A stretch of 64,000 nt of DNA, taken from assembly GCF_037076555.1 (NCBI RefSeq), contig NZ_AP029023.1, positions 744,001 to 808,000 of the forward strand, in the 5' to 3' direction. Below the pieces are notes generated by a model, which was given only the letters and a program-made list of their open reading frames with translations, did not search any database and was not told the DNA's origin. This document shows positions 19,044 to 29,800 of the stretch, piece by piece; within the stretch, counting starts at the first letter, position 1, and every line of letters begins with the position of its first letter. The stretch is from Methylophilus sp. DW102 (GTDB taxonomy: Bacteria; Pseudomonadota; Gammaproteobacteria; Burkholderiales; Methylophilaceae). Made by a program: the position numbers and the translations under genes.

Positions 19044-20771
19044 GTGCCTCTGGCGATTAAAAGTAGAAAGGTGTTGCAATTGTTGCTTCGTGTGATGAGT
19101 TGTGTGTGTGTCTTGTGGTCTTTTGCAGTCTGTGCAGAGGAGGCCGAGTCAACTGCGCCACAGCCCGTCAATGCCTGGGGGGCCGAAGTCAGTGATAAAA
19201 CAAAGGTAGAGGAGACTGCAGCCAAGGATCAGTTTGATATTTTTGAATATGTCGTCAATGGCAATACCGTACTCAGTGTCACTGAGGTAGAAAAAGCGGT
19301 TTACCCCTATCTAGGTGAGCATCGCTCGATTGAGGATGTCGAGAAGGCACGTACTGCGCTAGAGCAGAGCTTTCATGAGGCAGGCTACCTGACAGTATTT
19401 GTGACCATCCCCGAGCAAGAGGTGAATGCAGGCGTCGTCAAGCTGGATGTGCTCGAGGGCAAGGTGGAGCGCTTGAGTGTGGTTGGTTCCAAGTATTACT
19501 CACTGGGTAAAATTAAGCAGCGTGTGACCGAGTTTAAAGAAGGGACTGTGCCGCACTTCCCCACCGTACAAAAACAAATTGCTTCGGTCAATATTAATCC
19601 TGATCGCGTGGTCGCACCGGTGCTGCGTCCGGGCAAGTCCCCAGGCATGGTTGAAGTCGATTTAAAAGTGGATGACAAATTTCCACTGCACGCCAGTCTT
19701 GAATACAACAACCGCTACACGCCTAACACCACCAAAACCCGCTTAGCGGGCAATCTCCGATACGACAACCTCTGGCAAAGCGATCATAGTGTGAGCTTCG
19801 GCTTTCAGGTGACGCCAGAAGATACCAATGAAGTCAAAGTGTTTTCAGGCACTTATGTGATCCCTTACGCTGGAGACTATTGGGCAGCATACGCCGTGAT
19901 GTCAGAGAGTGATATCAGTGCCGTGGGCGACCTGAATGTGATTGGTAACGGTAACATTTATGGTTTGCGTTACATCCATCCTATGACGAGTCCTGTTAAG
20001 TCATACAACCATAATTTGACCCTCGGTGTGGACTACAAGGACTTTAAACAAAACACCCGTCGATTAGGCGCAGACTTAGATAGCAACCCTATCACTTATT
20101 TACCATTCTTGATTGGTTATACAGGTAGTCTGATTACGCCAGAAAGTACTACCAAGCTTGATCTGAACTTTATCTTCGCGACTAAAGGATTGGTGAGTGA
20201 TGACAGAGAGTTTTTCGCCAGACGATCCTTCGCGCGTCCAAATTATTCTTACTTGCGAGGCCAGTTTGAGCACACGCAAACTTTGCCGCAGCAGTGGCAG
20301 TGGTATGGCTCTATAGGCGGACAGGTAACAGGCGATGCGTTGATTTCAAATGAGCAATATTTCATCGGTGGTCTGGATACGGTACGCGGATTTCAAGAGT
20401 CCAGTGCTCTGGGCGATGTCGGTGCCAATTTCACGACTGAGCTTAGGTCGCCCCCTTTGCAAAAATATGCCGGTTCCTGGGTAAAGGAAATGCGTTTGCT
20501 GGCTTTTTATGACTACGGTCTGGCCAGAACCCGCAATCCAGATATCCAGCCAGATGACAGGTTCTCCCAAATCGAGCGCTACATTTTGTCTTCTTATGGT
20601 TTTGGGCTGGATATGAAAGCGGCTCAAGGCATATTCATGCGTCTGGATTTTGCCCGTGTTTTGCAATCCAGCTGGATATTGGATAACGGACGTACTGCAC
20701 CAACCAAGCCTGCTGGCATGGCTGAGAGTGGAGATACACGATTGCATTTTAAAGTCGGTTTTGATTGGTAG
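19044..20771 (+). CDS. two-partner secretion outer-membrane transporter (ShlB/FhaC family)
   Basis: A TpsB protein of up to 575 residues. A signal peptide is followed by a POTRA region (about residues 65-145: FDIFEYVVNGNTVLSVTEVE) and then ShlB-type sequence with an outer-membrane barrel ending in aromatic Trp (KVGFDW). GGLDTVRGF is the conserved VRGF/Y motif of the L6 loop. It should export the adhesin encoded 37 bp downstream. The start is uncertain: GTG 19044 has no binding site, and a start near 19071-19083, after AGAAAGG, is possible and would still leave a signal peptide. Confidence 0.9.
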   Translation: MPLAIKSRKVLQLLLRVMSCVCVLWSFAVCAEEAESTAPQPVNAWGAEVSDKTKVEETAAKDQFDIFEYVVNGNTVLSVTEVEKAVYPYLGEHRSIEDVEKARTALEQSFHEAGYLTVFVTIPEQEVNAGVVKLDVLEGKVERLSVVGSKYYSLGKIKQRVTEFKEGTVPHFPTVQKQIASVNINPDRVVAPVLRPGKSPGMVEVDLKVDDKFPLHASLEYNNRYTPNTTKTRLAGNLRYDNLWQSDHSVSFGFQVTPEDTNEVKVFSGTYVIPYAGDYWAAYAVMSESDISAVGDLNVIGNGNIYGLRYIHPMTSPVKSYNHNLTLGVDYKDFKQNTRRLGADLDSNPITYLPFLIGYTGSLITPESTTKLDLNFIFATKGLVSDDREFFARRSFARPNYSYLRGQFEHTQTLPQQWQWYGSIGGQVTGDALISNEQYFIGGLDTVRGFQESSALGDVGANFTTELRSPPLQKYAGSWVKEMRLLAFYDYGLARTRNPDIQPDDRFSQIERYILSSYGFGLDMKAAQGIFMRLDFARVLQSSWILDNGRTAPTKPAGMAESGDTRLHFKVGFDW

Positions 20772-20808
20772 TAGCAGAGTAGTTAATTGAAGTTTCTGAG
20801 GTGAGCGT

Positions 20809-23800
20809 ATGAACAAGTTACGATTTAAATTGGTATTTAGTAAACGCCTTGGCATGCTGGTGCCAATCGCCGAGATCGCGCGTACACATCAAAAATCAGT
20901 GACTTCAGTCTGTTCCGAAGGCAATGCTTGCGACAGTGAGACTGGTATTCCACTAACTGTTTGGAAAGTTTCAAGTGGCACCGTGGCATTGTTGTTGGCC
21001 GGTTGCTTGAGTATTTTATCTGCTCCGGTGTTGGCGATTGATGTCAACGCATTGCCAGTAAAAGACGCAAACTACACACTGCCGAGTGGGGTCCAAATTA
21101 ACACCCCTGCCAATAACATCATGAACATTAATACAGCGATCCGTAATGCGATTATTCGCTGGAATAGTTTTAATGTCGGCTCAAACGCGACTGTCAATTT
21201 CAATATGCCTGATGCACAATCCAGTGTGCTTAACCGCATCACAGGTAATTCTGCCAGCTATATTAACGGCATACTGAATTCCAATGGCCATGTTTATATT
21301 GTTAACCAAAACGGCATCTATTTTGGGGCAGGCTCGCAGGTGAATGTCGGCTCATTAACGGCAACAACACTGGATGGCAATAATATTGAGACCATTTATA
21401 AAAATGGTATTTTGTCTAATAAAAATGAGCCAGTGTTTTCTTTTGCTGACGCAGTCGGTGTGATTGAGGTTGCAGGTAAAGAGTACGACAAGGATGGCAA
21501 TGTGGTCAAAGAGGAGGCAAAGATTACCGCAAAATCCGGTGGTCGTGTCATGCTGCTCGCCCCAGATGTCACCAATAGCGGGATTATTAAAACGCCTGAG
21601 GGTCAAACCATTCTCGCTGCAGGCAAAACCATTTATCTCAGTACACTAGACAAATTTGCCGGCTTGCTCGTCGAAGTGAGCTCAGGGGGTACAGCGACTA
21701 ACCTGGGCCAGATTGTTGCTGATCATGGTAATGCCAGCTTGATTGGGTTGGCTGTCAACCAGCAAGGCACCATTTCTGCTTCGACTTCTGTGCGTGCGAA
21801 TGGCTCCATTTTTCTAAAAGCTGAGCAAATTGGCAGCAAGAGTGGTGATGTTAATATCAATCCAGTGTATGGCAAAGTGAACCTGGGTAAAAATAGTCAA
21901 ACATCGGTGACTATTGATGTTGATGATAAAGAAGAAATTACTGATAAGCAGACCCTGCCACAATCTCTATATAAGCTGAATGGTACGCAAACAACGACCA
22001 CTTTAATTGATGGCTCTGTGATCAATATACAGGGTAAAGATATCAATATTGATGGGCTTGTCGCGGCTAAGAGTGGCCATGTGTTTGTGACTGGGACAGA
22101 TGTACAAAATAACAATAGCAGTATTTATCTTGGCGATAACGCTGTCATTGATGTTTCAGGGGTCAATGCCACCGCCCCCATGAGCCGTAATCAGTTAGCA
22201 ATACAACTTTACTCTGATCAGTTACGGGATTCGCCTGTGCTAAGAGGCGGTAACTTATTTAGCAAGATGTTATTTCTTGATGCACGCAAAGGCACCAAGC
22301 TATTAAGTCAGAGTGTGCTTGATGAGGCGAAGGCGGGTATTACCAGAACCATTGCAGAACGTTCTACAGACGGTGGCCAGGTCAATTTTTCAGCGGTTAA
22401 TTTCGTTAGCAAAGCCGACTCTAAAATTGATCTTTCGGCGGGCAGCATCACTTATGATGAAGGGACTATCCGTGAGAGCAGTTTACTAATTAATGGCAAG
22501 TGGGTACTGGCGTCAGACGCTTTGCCAAATGTGAATTATCAAAGTATTCAAGATTATTACTCCCTCTCTAGTTTGCGCTCAGGGCAAACTAGAACATGGG
22601 CGTTGACCGCCAATGGCTTGAATGGGCGGTCTTCAGCAGGCATTGCGACAGATATATCTGCTGGCGGCTATTGGCAGCCTAGTTACCAAGAGGGGGGCAA
22701 TGCCGGTAGTTTGAGTCTGACAGCCACCAATATGGCTTTGCAAGGAGCAGTGCAGGCTAGCACGGTTGCAGGGTTATATCAACGCGGTGAGACGGTTGAT
22801 CATGCGAGTCCACTGGGTGGCCAGTTTAAGCTGGTTTATAACAACTCTGGTAGCCTGAATATTGTTTCCTCAACCAAAAAGCTTGATGACGACTTCAACG
22901 AAGATAGCCAGCTGAGTACAGCGCAGACGCAAAGCTCAGAGATCAGTACTGATATGCTGGCAAATGGGGTCAATCGTGTAGACATTGCTTCCAGCGGCCA
23001 GGTAAACCTGAATGCTGCAATGCAGTTACAAGCAAATGGTAGCCTCAGCGTCCAGGGCAGTGGTGGCGTCAATGTGAATCAGGATATTCGTTTGCCCTCA
23101 GGCTCTGTGACCTTGGCGGCCAGTCAAAATGCTGATGTGGTGGTCGCCAATAATGTCAACATCAATGTGTCGGGTTTGTATACCAATGATATTCCAGGGG
23201 TGCCTGGTGCCATGAATGGCAAGATTGGGCTCAACGGCGGCAGTATCACTGTCAATAATGGTTTACGTTTAGGCCAAGGTGCCAAAATGGATGCTTCCTC
23301 AGGCGCATGGTTCAATAAGCTTGGTCAGGCTGTAGCCGGCAAAGGTGGCGATATTAATGTCACGCTGGCAGATAACCAGGTCACTGACGGTACTTTTAGC
23401 AGTTACGGCATGTTGATCAACGGACAGCAGACGCTGGGTGGGCATTTAACTGTCAATTTACAGGGTGAGCAGTCAACGGGGCTGGTAGAAAATATCCAAC
23501 TGGGGGGAGCCAACCCACAGAAAAATGACACACTCTGGCTTTCCGAAAACTTCTTTAAACAAGGGGGATTTTCTCAATTCACCGTGAGTAATGCCCAGCG
23601 GTGGAACGGGGATATTTTAATTGGTGATCAAGCGAATAGTGCAGTCAATATCACGCCTGAGCAACATGCAAGGACCTTGACCTCCGCTGCCAAGGTTGCA
23701 CAAAGTGGTAGTGAGTTGAGTGGCTTGGTGAATACAACATCCATGGCTGGGCGCTTGCGGTCACCGACAAGTCTTGAGGTGAAGGCAGGGGATGACCTGA

Positions 23801-26800
23801 CCATGCAATCTAATGCAAGCATCATTACGGATGCGCCCACCAGCAAGACTGGACCACGTGGCAATGTGACGCTGACCTCCAACGGTCAGATGACGATTCT
23901 GGGTGACATTGCGGCGCCAGGGGCTGACATTAATCTTTCAATCAATCAAATTCCGGATAACGGTGACTTCACAAGACCCAATTACAGTTTTGACCCTACA
24001 CTGAGTTTGTATTTGGGCGAGACAGCTTCTCTGGTCGCTAAAGCACAATATGTGAGGCCACCAGCCAGCGACGGTAATTTGCGTTCAGCGTTTGTTACCA
24101 AGGCGGGGAATATCTCTTTAACTGCTGGTAATGGTGTACTGATAGCTAAGGAAGGTTCTCGGATTGATGTTTCTGGAACCAGCGGTAACGTTGACTTGAG
24201 AGTGGTTGGGGGATACTCAAGGCAGTCTGTTGCGGGGAGTGCGGGGACGATTTCGCTCACTGGCCGTGACGGGATAGCACTGGATGGTACATTAGTTGGT
24301 ACTGCTTCTGGGGCAGGGGAGGCGGGAACTCTGAATATCACACTCGGTGGTGCGTACAGCCGGGGTACAGAGGGTAGTGATCCGCCATTGTATTTTGCAA
24401 ATGGTCAACGTGTATTAAATGTGACCAATAGCAAAGTAATCATGGCGGCAAACAATACCGCAGGTGGAAATAACAGCAACCTTATCAACACTTCTAATTC
24501 CGCGATGCCTTTGACCACCGCGAAAGGTGTTGGTCAAATTTCAGCTGAACAAATTCGCCAAGGTGGGTTTGATAATGTGGCCTTGAAGGTGGCCAATGTC
24601 AGTACGGTAGCCGGAGACGAAATCCACTTCGACAATACCACAATGAGTGTGCCATCGCTGTTAACCTTGGATGCCACGTCATACTCAGGTTCGGCAAACT
24701 TGACTGCCTCTACATTGATATTAGCCAATAGCAGTGTGTCTATGCCAAGCACTCAACTGACAGCGGGTAGTGATACGTTTAAGGCGCAGGCAAACTTTAT
24801 TGAAGTGCAAAATGATGTCAGCCTCAATCATGTGAAAGAAACCTTGTTACAGAGCCGATCAGATATTCGCGGTCGGGGAACGCTTACTGCTTTAAAAAGC
24901 CTCGCATCGCTTTCGGCACCTGGCCTGGTACATCTGGACGCTGCTCAAATTTACCCTGCAACCGGTGTGGACTTTACTGTGAACGCAACAGGCTCAGGTA
25001 GCACCATTGAGGTCACTAACCAATCAAACACGCCGAGCACTGTGCCTTTATCTGCGGTTGGGACCCTGACCTTAAATGCTGACACCATTACCCAAGCGGG
25101 GGTATTGCGTGCGCCGTTAGGCCAAATCACCCTCAATGCTGCTCAAAATCTTACATTGGCACCTGGCAGTTTGACCTCAGTCTCTGCAGAGGAGAGTTTG
25201 ATTCCTTATGCCGTCACGGTGATTGGCGGGAGTGAGCTTGCCGAGACCAAGGGTGAAAATACCACCTTCATGACAGCCATTGACAAGAAAAAAGTTACGC
25301 TTAATGCCAATAACATGAATTTGCAAGCGGGTTCCCGTATTGATATCTCTGGGAATGGCGATACGCTGGCTTATGAATGGATTCAAGGCATAGGCGGCTC
25401 ATTGGATACCTTATCCCAAGCAGGCTATTACGCCGTATTGCCATCATTGGGAAATCAATATGCGCCTTATGATTATTTGATGAACTCTGGTTCCGATGTC
25501 GGCATTGGGCAGGCGATCTATCTGTCCGGCGGCAATGGTCTGGCGGCAGGAAAATATACACTACTGCCTGCACATTATGCACTTTTACCTGGCGCTTTCC
25601 TGATCAGCACCAACGGCACTAATCTGCAACTCAACACGCAGTTAACACAGTCAGACGGTAATGGACTGTCTTCAGGCTATTTGACCAAGTTGGATGGCAC
25701 CAGCCGAGGTCAATACACCAGCTTTAATATCATTAATGGCGATACTTTTTACAAGGATTATGGCAGCAAAAACTATAAAGGGGTTGCAGACTATCTGCTG
25801 ACCTCCGGCAATACTTTATTGACCAAAAACGCATTGAGGGATGGCAAGGATATTCCGAGGCTGACAAAAGATGCTGGTCAACTTGTGCTGGCAGCTGGCA
25901 ATAGCCTGAATATTGATGGGGCGATCAATACCAGTGCCGCTGCGGGCGGTAAAGGGGCACTGGTCGATATTTCTTCGAATGATATTCGTGTTGTTTCAAG
26001 TGTCGATCCACAACTGACCGGTGTGTTGCAGATTGCCGCAAATCAGCTCAACAATATTCGCGCTGACTCTATTCTGCTTGGCGGTAGCCGCTCAGTGACT
26101 GGTAATAAACAGACCATCACCACCACAGCCTCTAATGTCAGTTTCACTAACGATAATAATCATGCGGTGCAATCAGATGAATTCATCGTAGCGTCTAAAG
26201 ATACGATTACCGTGAATCAAGGTGCAGTCATCCGCACAGGTGTAAGAGCTGATAAAACAGATAAGACGACGCTGGTCACGAGTGGAGATGGTGCAGTCCT
26301 GGCCGTATCTGCCAAAAATGATTTTGATTTTTCTAGAACCGATGTATCGGCTACGCCAACCACCGGCAATTTAACAATAGCGGATGGCGCCAGCGTTCAG
26401 GCGGCACGTTCACTGGTGCTGGATGCGACCAGCAATGCTGATTTATCTGGCACTGCTGAGGTGGAAGAGGGGGGTACCGTCACGCTGGGGTCAAATCAAT
26501 ATTCAATTGGAGACAAGGCAGTTGCTGGCGCTACGCGCATCAGCTCGGCTACTTTGGATGATTTTGGCCGCCTGTCGGCGATCACCTTCAACAGCTACAA
26601 AAATATTGATATTTTTGGCGCGGTGAACTTTGGCAACAGCAACCTGAATATTACCTTTAATACTGCAGGCATTGCACATCATGATGCAGGCGATGTGAGT
26701 ATTTTTGCGAACAGCTTTAACCTCAAAAACACCAATAACAGCCTGTTTACAGCGCCTGGCGCTTCAACGGGTCAGTTGACTGTCAATGCCAATCAGATTT

Positions 26801-29800
26801 CATTTGCAGATACCGGCAAGGTTTCTAGCAACATTGATGGTTTTAATACTGTCACCCTGAATGCAAACAAAGACGTGCGCTTTTCAGGGGCGGGTACATT
26901 GAATGTAAACGCTGCTCAGACAACTGTGAATAGCGCGGTGATCACTGCAGATTCAGGCAGTAACTATACATTTGCCAATACAGGTAGCTTGCAGACACAG
27001 GCGAATGGTCAATCCCCCACAGACACTTCTGGTTTGGGCGCAACGCTTAATTTGTCTGCCAATGATATGCAATTGGGCGGAAAACTGGTCATGAAGGCCG
27101 GGGATGTCAATGCTGTGGCGCGGGCTGGTGATGTTAAAGTCGTCTCAGGCGGCGGCATTGATGTGTCGGCTGCAACCGTAGCGTTTGATGAAACACATTC
27201 AGCAACCACTGATGCAGGTAATATTCACCTGACTTCCCAGCAAGGCAATGTGCAGCTGGATAGCAACAGTTTACTCAACCTGTCTGGGGGTACAACCAAA
27301 GGCAACGCTGGTAAATTGCAGGTAGATGCGAAAAATGGCCGTTTCATCACGGCTGATAATACCTTTCAAGGTCAAGCTGCCCAAGGCCAGAAAACGGCCT
27401 CACTCCAGCTTGATGTCTCCAATCTGGATAATTTCAGCGATGTGAACAAGGCGTTAGAAACCGGTAAGGTTAACGAAAGCCGGGATATCCGGGTACGTAA
27501 TGGCGATGTCACTATCGCGAATAGCGATACGGTGACGACACATACATTTACGCTCGGTGTTGATAATGGCAATGCTACCGTGGCGGGTCATATCAATGCA
27601 GATGGTGATAAAGGTGGCGATGTAGCGATTTATGCCAATGGATTGGTGACATTGACGAATACCGCCCAAATCACCGCGCGTGGTACACAAGCGAACCAGT
27701 CAACAGGAGATTTGCAAACGGGTTCAGGCGGGACCGTGTTATTGTCCTCTGACAGTCTGGCTACTCAAAATGCCGTTTCTGCAGATTCTGGTGCACTCAT
27801 TGATGTGAGTGGCTACGACAAAGCCGCAAATAACAATGTAGGTGTGGATGGCGCAGATGGTTCAGTGACCTTGCGTGGGCGTCGTGGCACCAATGGCACG
27901 GCCAATACTGTGAATGTTGCATTCAATACCACTTCGGCGATCAAAGGCGCTAACGAGGTGGTGGTTGAAGGTAGCCGTACCTACACCTCGAATACATTCA
28001 CTGCGGCAGCCATGGCTGGCATGATTACGGACACGAACAGTTTTTATAATGCCAATAACGGGGCGAGTGCGTATAGCGTGACTCAGGATGGTGTGGCTGC
28101 AAAAGTATTGCCGCACATAGAGGTACGCAGTACGGCGGGTAGCTCTCCTACCGCAATGACGGTTGGGCCTGCTGATATAAACTTGCGTTCGTTTGGCAGT
28201 TTGTTGGCAGGGCGTGGCGGGTCATTGACCTTGCGCTCAAATGGTAATCTTAATTTGACCGGATCTTTAAGTGATGGCTTCAGTACCGCTACGACTGCTG
28301 GGTTATTGCAGTCAAATACCAACACATTTAATTTTAATTTGATTGCCGGGGCCGACTATAACGCTGCAAATATCACCGAGACTCAGGCAGGGACAGGTGA
28401 TTTCAAGCTCGAAAATAACAAACTCATCCGTACGGGTGAGGGCAATATCACAATTGCTGTGGGTGGCAATATGTCACTTGGAAATACAGGCTCCGTGATT
28501 TACACCGCCGGCAAACAGGTGCCTAATCTTACTGGTTTTACGCCAGCTTCTACTGGAACCAATGTGCCAACGGCAGCAAGCTATGTCAATAATGGCGGGG
28601 ATATTGCCATTCAGGTTGCCGGGAACATTACCGGTGTAGCCACGACACAAAGCGTCAACCAGTGGCTGTTACGTCAGGGGGGTAATGGTGCAGATACCAG
28701 CTGGTGGGTTCGTCCAGACTTGTTCCAGCAGGGGATTGCTGCACTGGGCGGCGGCAATGTCAGCATTCAGGCTGGAGGTAATATCACTAACGTTTCCGCC
28801 TCCTCAGCAACCAATGCTCAATTTGTCAAAACGCTGGATGCGCAAGGCAATGAAGTCCGCACAAGTTTGGTGAACGGTGGCGGGGATGTGTCTGTGTCCG
28901 CTGGGGGCAATCTTGTGAATGGTGTCTACTATGCCGGTCGTGGGCAGCTTGATTTACAAGCGGGAGATAGCATTCCAGGACCAGCAGATGCAGCCCAGGC
29001 ACCTGGTGCCAATGGCGTTGTGATTGCTCTGCAGGATGCCAGTGCAACAGTTACAGCCAAAAACAATATCAAAGTACAAACGGCTTTTAACCCAACGCTT
29101 TGGATGCAAGGCGTTTTAACAGCGGCGAGTCAAATTACAAATAGTACTTTCTTCAATACTTATGCTGAAGACTCTGCTTTAAACGTGACTTCTTTGTCTG
29201 GCAATGTCGAGGTTGGCCAAAGTAACAGGACATCTATTTCGAGTACAGGGTTTAGTTCGCAAGCGTATGGTACTGTAACTGGTCTTGATATGTCAGCTAT
29301 TCATCCTGGTACAGTAAATGCAACAGCTTTCAATGGCGATATCACAGCCTATAGAATGATTCTTGCACCTAGTAAGCTCGGTAATTTGAATTTGATGGCC
29401 GCGGGTAACGTCCTTGCTGGAGCTGGATTAATTGGAGGGACAAAGCCTACAGCGAACATTCTTATTTCGGATGCCGATTTAAGCACAGTGTTGAATGTGT
29501 TTAACCCGACCATAGGTAGCCCGAGCAATGGTACCATTACCAGCATTCTGGCCAGTATCAAAACCGGTGTTTCTGCAGTGCCTGTGCATCAAAATGATTC
29601 AACGCAAGCTACAATCATCGCCCGTGATGGTGATGTGAGACTGACCGGTTCGCCTTCAAGTGATGTCGACAATGTTTACGGTATCAAATCATCAAAACCG
29701 GTTTACATCAGCGCGGGTAATAACGTGACCTTACATGCCTCTATTCAGCACAATAATGTTGGTGATGTGTCTGAAATCCATGCGGGTAAAGACTTTGTGA

